Shown: positions 14,136 to 22,083 of the stretch, one piece after another
Numbering within the stretch: position 1 is the first letter of the stretch
How the letters are laid out: each line of letters starts with the position of its first letter
Assembly (NCBI GenBank): GCA_003141795.1
Contig: PLNO01000102.1
Span: 1-25,313 of the forward strand
Source of the DNA: Spirochaetaceae bacterium
GTDB lineage: Bacteria > Spirochaetota > Spirochaetia > SZUA-6 > Fen-1364
Direction: 5' to 3'
DNA length: 25,313 bases
Notes under the pieces: generated by a model
What the model was told of the DNA's origin: nothing
What the model saw: only the letters and a program-made list of their open reading frames with translations
Databases searched by the model: none
Program-made: the position numbers and the translations under genes

Positions 14136-14983
14136 CGTGCGTCCTTTCCCTGCCCGATCTTCAGGGAGAAATCGAAAGCGCGCACCGAATGGGTGAGCGC
14201 CCCGACGGAGATGTAGTCGACCCCAGCCGCGCTTGCCGGCGGTATGGTGGACGGTCCCATGGTACCCGACGCCTCCACTTCCACGCGACCGCCGATCCGT
14301 TCGACGCATGCGCGCATGGCAGCGGCGTCCATGTTGTCCAGCATGATCATGTCCGCGTCCGTGGCAAGCGCTTCCGCAACCTCGGCCTCCGTGCGGCATT
14401 CCACCTCGACGCGGAAGCGCTTCCCCCACAGGGCGCGCACGCGCTGCACCGCCGCGGTCGCCGAGCCCGCGCTGTCGATGTGGTTGTCCTTGATGAGAAC
14501 CATGTCGTAGAGGCCCTGGCGGTGGTTCCTCCCGCCGCCCGTGGCAACCGCGTACTTGGAGAGGGCCCGAAAGCCGGGCAGGGTCTTGCGTGTATCGAGG
14601 ATCACCGCGTGGCCTGAAGTCCGGGCGAGGTCCACGAGCTTCCGTGTCTCCGATGCAATGCCGGAGAGGAAGGAGAGGAAGTTGAGCGCCGTTCTCTCCC
14701 CCGAGAGCAGGGAGATCGTCCTTCCCCGTACGCTCGCGACGCGCTCGTTGCGGGAAAGAGAGGCTCCGTCGTGCGCTGCAAAGGCGACGGTGACGCCCGG
14801 ATCGACGGCGTGGAATACGGCGCGGAAGACCTCTTCACCGGCGAGGATGCCCTCGGCCTTGCTCCACAGCGTCGCCGAGCTCTCCCCGTCGGGTACGGTG
14901 GCTTGCGAGGTGATGTCACCGAGCTCGCCGAGGTCCTCGCGCAAGGCGAACTCTATGAGCGGCAGATAATCGCCTTCCTGCAT
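14132..14983 (-). CDS. nadC: Nicotinate-nucleotide pyrophosphorylase (quinolinate phosphoribosyltransferase)
   Basis: NadC converts quinolinate and PRPP to nicotinate mononucleotide, releasing CO2 and pyrophosphate. It has 283 aa, the normal length. Recognisable blocks are LREDLGELGDITSQATV (14-30), GERTALNFLSFLSGIAS, DTRKTLPGFRALSKYAVATG followed by GGRNHRQGLYDMVLIKDNH (the catalytic Arg/His/Lys region), VEVECRTEAEVAEAL, MIMLDNM and VEASGTM. ATG 14983 is chosen from several upstream possibilities: a TTGAAC-17-TATTCT promoter puts +1 exactly on its A, and the preceding codons read as non-coding promoter. nadC comes first and nadB follows by a GTGA overlap, so the pair is one coupled unit. It diverges from the polysaccharide deacetylase gene with a 101-bp gap. 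Confidence 0.94.
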   Translation of the reverse strand: MQEGDYLPLIEFALREDLGELGDITSQATVPDGESSATLWSKAEGILAGEEVFRAVFHAVDPGVTVAFAAHDGASLSRNERVASVRGRTISLLSGERTALNFLSFLSGIASETRKLVDLARTSGHAVILDTRKTLPGFRALSKYAVATGGGRNHRQGLYDMVLIKDNHIDSAGSATAAVQRVRALWGKRFRVEVECRTEAEVAEALATDADMIMLDNMDAAAMRACVERIGGRVEVEASGTMGPSTIPPASAAGVDYISVGALTHSVRAFDFSLKIGQGKDAR

Positions 14984-15018
14984 GGCGGAAGAATAGATCG
15001 GCGGCGGTGCAGGTTCAA
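14983..15018 (-). promoter_or_regulatory. Sigma70-like promoter of nadC-nadB; predicted leaderless
   Basis: On the minus strand TTGAAC (15018-15013), 17 bp, TATTCT (14995-14990), six bases, then ATG. Predicted +1 is base 14983, the A of the start codon. No Shine-Dalgarno. I saw no obvious NadR/NrtR operator. Confidence 0.65.
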
Positions 15019-15084
15019 GTGCCGAGGATTCACCGTGAGCCCTCCCCTTGACCCTTGCCCCCTCTCTGTGGCATGTAACATGCA

Positions 15085-15966
15085 ATGCGACGACGGATTA
15101 TTGTGTTTGCGGCGCTGTTCTGTGCTGCCGTCGCTTTCTCCCAATCGATGCAACCAATGGGAAAGAGCGTGGGGCAGGTACCGCCGCTTCCGAGGGACGG
15201 CGAGGGACCGCAGACGGTCATCGTGCCCATCCTCATCTATCATGCCATAAGGGCGTATATCCCCACCGACACGGCAGGGGTGCGGCGCTACATCGCGACC
15301 CCTGAGACCCTGGAGAAGGAGCTCGCCTATCTCAAGGACGGGGGGTTCACCTCTGTCACGTTCGACGATCTGGAGCGCTCCCTGACCACCGGTACGAAGC
15401 TCCCGCCCCGACCCGTGATCATCTCTTTCGACGACAACTGGGAGGGCCAGTACACCTACGCTTTTCCCCTGTTGAAGAAGTACGGTTTCACGGCGACCTT
15501 CTACACCTGGGTCGTCGTCGTGGGCAGGACGCATCACATGAGCTGGGACGAGGTGAAGGAGCTTGCCGATGCCGGCATGCAGATCGGGTGCCATACGATG
15601 ACGCACCCCTACCTCACGAAAGTCACCGGCGACGCCGAGCTGCGATGGCAGATCGATACGGCGAAGCAGACGATCGAGCAGCACACCGGGAAGCCCGTGA
15701 CGTCGTTCGCCTACCCGTTCGGACAGTACAACGAGAAAGTGGTCGGTTTCGTGAAAGAAGCGGGATTCACGAGCGCACGCAGCACGTGGCCCGGAGTCGT
15801 GCACGACACGACGGGGCTTTTCAGCCTCACGGGGCTCATCCGCACCGAGTCTGCCGTGAACCTCGAGGACACCCTGACGAACGCCCTGAACGCCGCGAAT
15901 ACCATCGCCGAGCGCAAGGCGGACGCGGAGATGGGGCTCACCGCTCAGGACGCCTCTACGCCCTGA
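15085..15966 (+). CDS. Exported polysaccharide deacetylase (CE4 / NodB-homology)
   Basis: This metal-dependent hydrolase removes N- or O-acetyl groups from a polysaccharide, in known members peptidoglycan, chitin or exopolysaccharide. It has 293 aa. A Sec-type signal peptide is seen at 1-19 (RRR, then IIVFAALFCAAVAFS). IYHAI (51-55) leads to the NodB domain: VIISFDDNWEGQ (Asp116, Asp117), GCHTMTHPYL (metal His170 and His174) and FAYPFGQYN. The usual TFDDG reads SFDDN. The PgaB-like order, with a YHxI segment ahead of the FDD motif, is shared with exopolysaccharide deacetylases. The ATG is fixed by a TAA seven bases upstream in frame, and no Shine-Dalgarno precedes it. Possible promoter pieces (TTGACC 15048-15053, TGTAAC 15074-15079) do not space well. 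Its end overlaps the usp gene by 11 bp. Confidence 0.88.
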   Translation: MRRRIIVFAALFCAAVAFSQSMQPMGKSVGQVPPLPRDGEGPQTVIVPILIYHAIRAYIPTDTAGVRRYIATPETLEKELAYLKDGGFTSVTFDDLERSLTTGTKLPPRPVIISFDDNWEGQYTYAFPLLKKYGFTATFYTWVVVVGRTHHMSWDEVKELADAGMQIGCHTMTHPYLTKVTGDAELRWQIDTAKQTIEQHTGKPVTSFAYPFGQYNEKVVGFVKEAGFTSARSTWPGVVHDTTGLFSLTGLIRTESAVNLEDTLTNALNAANTIAERKADAEMGLTAQDASTP

Positions 15967-16864
15967 GGGGCACGAGCAACAGTGGAATCCGGGCGCGCGC
16001 GACCACGCGCGCCGCAACGCTCCCTTCCCAGAATGCGTCGGCCCCCGCCCTGCCGTGAGTCCCCATGACCACCACGTCGGCGGCGACACGCTTGGCCGTG
16101 CGGACGATCGCGCGCGCGGGGTCGCCGCGTGAGGCTTCCGTGCCCGCATGGACGCCCATCCCTTCCAGCTCCGCGGCGCGCGCGGCCAGATACTCCCGAG
16201 CCCCCGCATTGTCCATCTCCAGCTTGATCCGGGTCGCGATGGGCAGGAGGATGCCGGCAGCGGCCTGCGACCCTCCGAGGTCGCGCGGCGTGGGGGTGAC
16301 CATGAGGAGATGGAGCTTGCACCCGAAGGAGGCGGTCATATCCGCCGCCAGTTGCAGTCCCTTCTCGTGAGAGGGGTCGCCGTCGATGGGCGCGAGGATC
16401 ACGCGCCAGTCTTCCCGCAGGATGGTGGCCGCCGCGTCGGGAGACGGCCAGAGCAGGAGCACGGGGGTCGTGCCCAGGCCGATGACCTGCTGGGCGATCG
16501 ACCCGGAGAGCATGCGCCGCGCCCCGCCACGGCCGTGGGCGGTCATGACCACGAGGTCGGGCGCGAGCTCCGTGGTGTGCTCCGTGATGCTGCGAGCGAC
16601 GTTCCTCACCTCCGCCTCGTGCACGTGGGTATGCACGGAGAGCCCGGCCAGCACCTTGCGGGAAGCTACCTCGGAGAGGTAGTCGCCGGCCTCCTGTGGA
16701 GAGACGAGGTGGCGTTCGCTGTGCACCTCCGACGGCGCGTTCTTCTCTATCACGTGCACGAGGGTCAGCGTCGCCCCCGTACGCGCGGCAAGCCGTGCCG
16801 CGGTGGGGAGAGCCGATTCCGCCATGCGGGAACCATCCAAAGGGACGAGGAGGTGCTTGAACAC
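15956..16864 (-). CDS. Tandem-domain universal stress protein (UspA family)
   Basis: It has two Usp domains in 302 aa. The first opens FKHLLVPLDGSRMAESALP and ends VVMTAHGRGGARRMLSGSIA with TPVLLLWP; the second opens WRVILAPIDGDPSHEKG and ends VVMGTHGRAGADAFWEGSVA with IPLLLVPL. The GxxGx9-10G(S/T)-type nucleotide loop is well kept in both, so ATP binding is plausible. The start is GTG 16864: GGAGGG (16872-16877) stands seven bases before it. A longer reading from a TTG at 16882 would overlap mntH and leave this Shine-Dalgarno inside the gene. It follows mntH by four bases in the lysS-mntH-usp operon. Its role is probably stress survival; two-domain Usp proteins are often linked to transporters. 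Confidence 0.9.
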   Translation of the reverse strand: MFKHLLVPLDGSRMAESALPTAARLAARTGATLTLVHVIEKNAPSEVHSERHLVSPQEAGDYLSEVASRKVLAGLSVHTHVHEAEVRNVARSITEHTTELAPDLVVMTAHGRGGARRMLSGSIAQQVIGLGTTPVLLLWPSPDAAATILREDWRVILAPIDGDPSHEKGLQLAADMTASFGCKLHLLMVTPTPRDLGGSQAAAGILLPIATRIKLEMDNAGAREYLAARAAELEGMGVHAGTEASRGDPARAIVRTAKRVAADVVVMGTHGRAGADAFWEGSVAARVVARARIPLLLVPLRA

Positions 16865-16868
16865 TGCA

Positions 16869-18155
16869 TTACCCTCCGGCAAAGGTCTGATAGATGAGGT
16901 AGAGGTTCAACACGATGACCAGCAGGGCCACCAGGCCAGCGGCAACGGTCGTGAGCCGTCTGTTCACCAGGACGCCCATGAGGTCCTTCCTCCGCGTGAA
17001 CATGACCAGGGGCACCACCGCAAAGGGCAGCCCGAAGCTGAGAAGGACCTGGCTCACCACGAGTGTGCGTGTAGGGTCGAGGCCGAGAGCGATGACAATG
17101 ATCGAGGGCACCATCGTCACGAGCCGGCGGATCCACGGAGAGATGCGCTTCTGCAAGAAACCCTGCATGATCACCTGGCCCGCCATGGTTCCCACCGACG
17201 CTGAGGAGAGTCCGGAGGCAAGGAGCGATACGGCGAAGATCCAGCTCGCCGCCCTGCCGAGAAGAGGCTCGAGGGTCTTGTGCGCCTCTTCGATGGTCCC
17301 TACCGACGTGAGCCCCTGGGTATGGAAGGTCGTGGCAGCCATGATGAGCATGGCCATGTTGATGAGGCCGGCGATACCCAGCGCGATGAGCACGTCGACG
17401 ATCTCGAATCGGAACAGGCGCCGCAGCTTGTCCGGCTCCCGCACGACGATCCTGCTCTGCGTGAGGGAGGAGTGGAGGTAGATGGCGTGGGGCATCACCG
17501 TGGCACCGAGGATGCCCGCCGCCAGGAGGATGCTCTGCGACCCTGCGAGCTGCGGCACGACCGCGTGGAAGAGAACGTCGCCCATCGGAGGCCTGTCGAG
17601 GATCGTCTCCACCAAGTAGCTCACCGCGATCACACCGACCAGCGCGGTGATCACCGCTTCCAGCGGGCGGAAGCCGAACCTCTCCAGACTGAGGATGAGG
17701 ACGGTGGCGATAGCGGTGAGAATCCCTCCTATCCAGAGCGGGATCCCGAAGAGCAGCGCGAACCCGAGCGCGGCTCCGAGGAACTCGGCGAGATCCGTGG
17801 CCATGGCCACGAGCTCCGCGAGGACCCACATGCCGACGACCACCGGTCTGCGGAACTGCTCCCTGCAGTGCTCTGCGAGGTTCTTCCCCGAGGCGATGCC
17901 GAGCTTCGCTGATAGGGTCTGTACGAGCATGGCGATGAGGTTGGATGCCGTGATGACCCAGAGCAGCATGAAGCCGAACTGCGCGCCGCCCTGGATATTG
18001 GTGGCGAAGTTGCCCGGATCCATGTAGGCAACGCTCGCGATGAAGGCCGGGCCGAGGAAGGGGAGCAGACGGCGCAGCCCGCCCTTTTTCCCGGTGCCGG
18101 AGAGCGTGTCCTGCGCCTGGTGGAGTGTCGACTGATCGCCGTTGCTCTCGGTCAT
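16869..18155 (-). CDS. mntH: NRAMP divalent metal transporter (Mn2+/Fe2+, proton-coupled)
   Basis: This inner-membrane importer has 428 aa and about eleven hydrophobic helices. Diagnostic NRAMP motifs are visible: YMDPGNFATNIQGGAQFG (helix 1, with the metal-binding Asp and Asn of DPGN at 46-49), MATDLAEFLGAALG (helix 3), and MPHAIYLHSSL (helix 6, where the usual metal-binding Met-Pro-His is intact). The Met in helix 6 (of MPH) favours Mn/Fe over Mg/Ca. The cytosolic N-terminus is polar. The gene starts three bases after the lysS stop and is followed four bases later by usp, so the three form one operon. The Shine-Dalgarno is AAAGGA about nine bases upstream, inside the lysS end. No MntR box or yybP-ykoY type riboswitch is seen, which fits regulation from the operon promoter. 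Confidence 0.93.
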   Translation of the reverse strand: MTESNGDQSTLHQAQDTLSGTGKKGGLRRLLPFLGPAFIASVAYMDPGNFATNIQGGAQFGFMLLWVITASNLIAMLVQTLSAKLGIASGKNLAEHCREQFRRPVVVGMWVLAELVAMATDLAEFLGAALGFALLFGIPLWIGGILTAIATVLILSLERFGFRPLEAVITALVGVIAVSYLVETILDRPPMGDVLFHAVVPQLAGSQSILLAAGILGATVMPHAIYLHSSLTQSRIVVREPDKLRRLFRFEIVDVLIALGIAGLINMAMLIMAATTFHTQGLTSVGTIEEAHKTLEPLLGRAASWIFAVSLLASGLSSASVGTMAGQVIMQGFLQKRISPWIRRLVTMVPSIIVIALGLDPTRTLVVSQVLLSFGLPFAVVPLVMFTRRKDLMGVLVNRRLTTVAAGLVALLVIVLNLYLIYQTFAGG

Positions 18156-18158
18156 GAC

Positions 18159-19739
18159 CTACGTTCCTTTCGCGAGGTGCGCTCCCAGGCGATCGATGCA
18201 CGCGTCGTACCCGAGCAGCGCGATGAAGCTGCCGATGCGCGGCCCCTGCGACTTGCCGATGAGGATGCGGTACAGCGTGCGAAACCAGTCCTTGCTCTTG
18301 ATGTCCCGCTCCTTGGATATCTGGAACACCCTCGTCTGAAGTGCGTCGGCGTCGAGCGGGGTCCCCGCGTCCCTCATGCGCACCAGATCATCGCGGAGCA
18401 CGGTGATGGTGGAATCGAGTGAGTGGTCGGGCTGCTCGGCGACGCGGGCGGGGAGGAGGACCTCACGGTAGTAGGCCAGCGCGTCCTCGATGAGCTGCTC
18501 GTAGTAGCCCACATTGAAGGCGATGCCGGGCTGGTATTTCACGAGGTAGTCCCGCACCACGCGGGGATCGTCCTCGTTCAGCGCGACGATGAGCTCGCAT
18601 ATCAGGGAATAGGTGACGGTCTCCTGGCCCGAAAGCGTTCCGGCGTGGGCGCCCCTGGACAGGCGGGAGATGAAAGGAACGGGGGAATCCTCCGCGCCGT
18701 CGTAGTGGGCAACGAGGTCCAGGTACTGGTCGACGATCTCGGGGAGCAGCGGGAGCCCCATCTTTTTCGCGATCTGCGGCTTCACGTACATGATATAGAG
18801 GAGCGAATCCACCGGCGCGAAGCGAAGCCACTGTTCCAGGGAGATGCCGTTGCCGATCTTCTTGGAGATCTTCTTCCCTTTTTCGTCGAGGAAGAGCTCG
18901 TACTTGAAGAGCTCCGGCGGCTCCCCGCCGAGGACCTTCACGATCTTGGAGGACAGGCGTGCGGAGTCAAGGAGGTCCTCGCCGTGCATCTCGTAGTCGA
19001 TGCCGAGGCTGAACCAGCGCAGCGCCCAGTCGACCTTCCACCCCACCTTGCATTTGCCGCCGAGGATGCTCGCCGTGCCGGCGTGGCCGCAGGAGCCGTA
19101 CTTGCCGGCAAGCGGGGCATCGCAGACGTAGCTCACCGTGAAGGCCTTCCTGTCGAGCTCCGTCACGCGCGTGGAGTACACGCGGCCGCAGTTTTCACAG
19201 ATCGGAAAGAACGGGCTCCACGCCGCGCGCTTCTCCGGGGCGATGGTGGCTTTGAAGAGGTCGCTGATGGCGTCGTAGTTGGCCATGATCCGCCGCAGCC
19301 CCTCGTCGAAGACCCCTGAAGCGTAGCTCTCCGTCGACGAGGCGAAGGTGTAGCGGAAGCCGTAGGAATCGAGGAAATCGCGCAGCTTGTGGTTCATGTA
19401 GTGCGCGAAGGACTTTTCCTCCCCGAAGGGGTCGGGGATCGCGGTGAGAGACTTGCCCAGGTGGCCCTGGAGCATTGCGGCGTTGGGGAGGTTCTTGGGG
19501 ACGTCGCGCAGGCCGTCCATGTCGTCGGAAAACGCGATGATCTTCGATTCGATGTCGGGCCGGAGGGTGGCCAGTGCCTGCAGCACGAAGGAGGTGCGCG
19601 CCACTTCTCCGAAGGTGCCGATGTGGGGGAGGCCCGACGGGCCGTAGCCCGTCTCCGCCGTCACTGTTTTTTTTCCCAGCCGCTCGAGGCGGTCGATGAT
19701 GCGCTGCGCCTCGACGAACGGCCATTCCTTGTGAGTCAT
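18159..19739 (-). CDS. lysS: Lysyl-tRNA synthetase, class I (archaeal type)
   Basis: This enzyme charges tRNA-Lys. It is the class I form, unrelated to the common bacterial class II LysRS, and occurs in archaea, spirochaetes, alphaproteobacteria and scattered other bacteria. It has 526 aa. The HIGH signature reads GPSGLPHIGTFGEVART (34-50), and the KMSKS-type loop reads KGKKISKKIGNGIS, with the second Ser replaced. FSDDMDGLRDVP, a cysteine-rich insert (PICENCGRVY, VCDAPLAGKYGSCGHAG, GGKCKVGWKVDWA), EMHGEDLLDS and the helical C-terminal anticodon domain complete the family layout. ATG 19739 is chosen: a TTGACT-17-TATGAC promoter puts +1 four bases upstream. Two in-frame ATGs at 19748 and 19754 lie at or before that +1. 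It is first in the lysS-mntH-usp operon and diverges from ilvB. Confidence 0.93.
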   Translation of the reverse strand: MTHKEWPFVEAQRIIDRLERLGKKTVTAETGYGPSGLPHIGTFGEVARTSFVLQALATLRPDIESKIIAFSDDMDGLRDVPKNLPNAAMLQGHLGKSLTAIPDPFGEEKSFAHYMNHKLRDFLDSYGFRYTFASSTESYASGVFDEGLRRIMANYDAISDLFKATIAPEKRAAWSPFFPICENCGRVYSTRVTELDRKAFTVSYVCDAPLAGKYGSCGHAGTASILGGKCKVGWKVDWALRWFSLGIDYEMHGEDLLDSARLSSKIVKVLGGEPPELFKYELFLDEKGKKISKKIGNGISLEQWLRFAPVDSLLYIMYVKPQIAKKMGLPLLPEIVDQYLDLVAHYDGAEDSPVPFISRLSRGAHAGTLSGQETVTYSLICELIVALNEDDPRVVRDYLVKYQPGIAFNVGYYEQLIEDALAYYREVLLPARVAEQPDHSLDSTITVLRDDLVRMRDAGTPLDADALQTRVFQISKERDIKSKDWFRTLYRILIGKSQGPRIGSFIALLGYDACIDRLGAHLAKGT

Positions 19740-19742
19740 AGC

Positions 19743-19778
19743 TGGCATCGTCATAAACCTTTGGCATTCCGGAGTCAA
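19743..19778 (-). promoter_or_regulatory. Sigma70-like promoter of lysS-mntH-usp; near-leaderless
   Basis: On the minus strand TTGACT (19778-19773), 17 bp, TATGAC (19755-19750). Predicted +1 is near 19743, four bases before the ATG at 19739. AAAGG just upstream of the ATG at 19754 would only serve if transcription began further back. Confidence 0.5.
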
Positions 19779-19853
19779 GCTTGGCGGGTTAAGGGGCCAA
19801 ATTCTGGTAGCCCGGTCATGGATTGGAGAGTACTTTAGAGCGCAGACGGTACC

Positions 19854-21563
19854 ATGGAAGAGAGAAAACACGGACGACGATGCACCGGCGCCCAGGCCGT
19901 GGTGCACATGCTCGAGAAACAAGGCGTGAAGTACGTCTTCGGCCTCCCCGGCGGGGCCGCGATCCCCCTGTTCGACGCACTCGTGGATTCCACGATCAAG
20001 CTCGTGCTGACCCGGCACGAACAGGGCGCCACACATATGGCGGACGGATACGCGAGGGCTTCCGGCGAGCCCGGCGTCGTCCTCGTCACCTCGGGTCCCG
20101 GGGCCACGAATACCATCACGGGGATCCTCACGGCATCGATGGATTCCGTGCCGATGGTGGTGATCACCGGCCAGTCGAACGTCTCGAGCCTCGGGCTGGA
20201 CGCGTTCCAGGAGGCGGACGTTTCTGGTATTTCCCTCCCGATCGTGAAGCACTCCTACCTCGTCAAGGATGCCGCGGACATTCCCCGCATCATCCGTGAA
20301 GCGTTCTACATCGCCCGGTCGGGCAGACCCGGACCCGTTCTCATCGACATCCCCAAAGACGTCTCCAACACGACGCTCGAGGTCATTGAGGACGAGGAGT
20401 TCCATCTCCCCGGCTACCGCGTTCCCAAGGAAGGCAATCCCGAGCAGGTGGCCTGCATCGCCGCCTATCTTCACGCCGCGCGCCGGCCCGTGCTCCTGGT
20501 CGGTCACGGAGCGGTGATCTCGGGTGCCGGCGCGGAGCTGCGCGTCCTTGCGGAGACCATGCGCATCCCCGTCACGAACACGCTGCTGGGCAAGGGGGCG
20601 TTTCCGGAGACGCACGAGCTTTCCCTCGGCATGCTCGGCATGCACGGGACCGCCTACGCGAACAAGGCGGTGGCGGATTGCGACCTCATCATGTCGGTGG
20701 GCTCCCGCTGGGACGACAGGATCACCGGCAGCCCGGAGACCTTCTGCCCCGACGCCGTGAAGATCCACATCGACATCGACCCGGCGGAGATCAACAAGCT
20801 CTACCAGATGCAGTGCTCCGTCGTGGGGGACGCCCGGGCGGTCCTGTCCGCCCTGAACACGCAGCTTGCCCCCGGAGATACGAAGGAATGGCTGGGGCAG
20901 GTCGGCGAGTGGAAGCGGATGTATCCGCTGCACTACCACCACCGCGGCACCTTCGAGGCGCAGTACGTGATCGACGAGCTGTACCGCCAGACCGGCGGCC
21001 GCGCGGTGGTGACCACCGACGTGGGGCAGCACCAGATGTGGGCGGCGCAGTTCTACCGCACCGACGAGCGCTTCCATTGGATCAGCTCGGGCGGCGCGGG
21101 GACCATGGGCTTCGGCTTCCCCGCAGCAATCGGCGCGCAGCTCGCACGGCCGAAGGACCTGGTCTGCGCGATCGTCGGTGACGGCGGCTTCCAGATGACG
21201 ATGTCCGAGCTGGCCACCGCCGTGAATCTGAAGCTCCCGTTGAAGGTGCTCATCATCAACAACCGCTTTCTCGGCATGGTGCGCCAGTGGCAGAGCCTCT
21301 TCTATGAGAACAGGCTCTCCGGCGTGGACCTCGTGGGCAACCCCGACTTCGTCAAGCTCGCGGAGAGCTACGGGTGCAGGGCCTTCCGCATCCGCAGGAT
21401 CGGGGACGTGCAGAGCGTCCTTGAAAAAGCCCTCGCCTATTCGGAAGGCCCCGTGGTCATCGACGCGGAGGTGGCGAAGGAGGACAACGTCTTCCCCATG
21501 ATCCCCGCGGGGGCCTCGATCAGGGACATGATCCTCGGACCACCCCGGAAGGAGCGGACATGA
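19854..21563 (+). CDS. ilvB: Acetolactate synthase, large (catalytic) subunit
   Basis: This ThDP- and FAD-dependent enzyme joins two pyruvates (or pyruvate and 2-ketobutyrate), the first common step to valine, leucine and isoleucine. It has 569 aa. The catalytic Glu56 is in [32 protein letters not shown] and the FAD-region PMVVITGQ follow, then the ThDP motif [16 protein letters not shown] with NN in [14 protein letters not shown], about 441-474. The Trp in RQWQ is the branched-chain herbicide-site Trp of true AHAS, which separates it from catabolic acetolactate synthase. An in-frame TAG at 19836-19838 limits the start to ATG 19854. There is no clear Shine-Dalgarno. No T-box or leader peptide fits in the 114-bp gap to lysS. 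It overlaps ilvN by ATGA. A weak -10-like TACTTT lies at 19831-19836. Confidence 0.95.
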   Translation: MEERKHGRRCTGAQAVVHMLEKQGVKYVFGLPGGAAIPLFDALVDSTIKLVLTRHEQGATHMADGYARASGEPGVVLVTSGPGATNTITGILTASMDSVPMVVITGQSNVSSLGLDAFQEADVSGISLPIVKHSYLVKDAADIPRIIREAFYIARSGRPGPVLIDIPKDVSNTTLEVIEDEEFHLPGYRVPKEGNPEQVACIAAYLHAARRPVLLVGHGAVISGAGAELRVLAETMRIPVTNTLLGKGAFPETHELSLGMLGMHGTAYANKAVADCDLIMSVGSRWDDRITGSPETFCPDAVKIHIDIDPAEINKLYQMQCSVVGDARAVLSALNTQLAPGDTKEWLGQVGEWKRMYPLHYHHRGTFEAQYVIDELYRQTGGRAVVTTDVGQHQMWAAQFYRTDERFHWISSGGAGTMGFGFPAAIGAQLARPKDLVCAIVGDGGFQMTMSELATAVNLKLPLKVLIINNRFLGMVRQWQSLFYENRLSGVDLVGNPDFVKLAESYGCRAFRIRRIGDVQSVLEKALAYSEGPVVIDAEVAKEDNVFPMIPAGASIRDMILGPPRKERT

Positions 21564-22081
21564 GCCCCGTGAACGCTGTGGTGAGCGCAACGATGAAGAA
21601 ACATCTGGTGAGCCTGTACGTCTCCAACAAGTTCGGCGTCCTCAACAGGGTCGCGCTCGTCTTCGCGCGGCGTGGCTTCAACATCGACAGCCTCATCGTC
21701 TCCGAGGCGTTCGATCCCGCCTTCTCCCACATGAACATCGTGGCCACCGGGGACGAGAAGACGATCGGCCACATCATCAAGCAGTTGAACAAGCTGGTCG
21801 ATGTCGTGCACGCTGCGGACAATACCGGCAAGGACGTGATCCAGAGGGAGCTCGCGCTGGTCAAGGTGCGCTGCTCCGCGGAAAAGCGCGCCGAGGTGCT
21901 GGACGTCGTGCACACCTTCAAGGGCCAGGTGGTCGACCTCGTGGAGGAGGCGCTGACCATCCAGGTGACAGGGGACACCGAAAAGGTGGATGCTCTGCAC
22001 CGGATGCTCGGCCGCTACGGCGTCATCGAGATGGTGCGAACGGGCAAGGTCATCGTCGCGCGCGGTGGGGAGGTTACCTAA
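21560..22081 (+). CDS. ilvN: Acetolactate synthase, small (regulatory) subunit
   Basis: IlvN binds IlvB and confers feedback inhibition by valine (or another branched-chain amino acid) through its ACT domain. It has 173 aa, a normal length for the IlvH/IlvN type. [20 protein letters not shown] followed by [13 protein letters not shown] at about 15-47 is the ACT beta-alpha-beta start, including the Gly and Asn of the ligand site. ELALVKVRC starts the second ACT-like half (about 95-170). The ATG overlaps the ilvB stop (ATGA), implying coupled translation and 1:1 supply. It is followed by leuC two bases after its TAA. Nothing unusual in sequence. Confidence 0.94.
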   Translation: MSPVNAVVSATMKKHLVSLYVSNKFGVLNRVALVFARRGFNIDSLIVSEAFDPAFSHMNIVATGDEKTIGHIIKQLNKLVDVVHAADNTGKDVIQRELALVKVRCSAEKRAEVLDVVHTFKGQVVDLVEEALTIQVTGDTEKVDALHRMLGRYGVIEMVRTGKVIVARGGEVT

Positions 22082-22083
22082 GA

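Noticed and set aside
19740..19853. T-box, leader peptide or attenuator for ilvB
   Set aside because: The gap to the divergent lysS start is about 114 bp and shows no specifier stem, T-box sequence or run of branched-chain codons.
19740..21590. Upstream 617-codon extension of lysS
   Set aside because: It is the antisense of ilvB; a promoter and start are placed at 19739 and the family length ends there.
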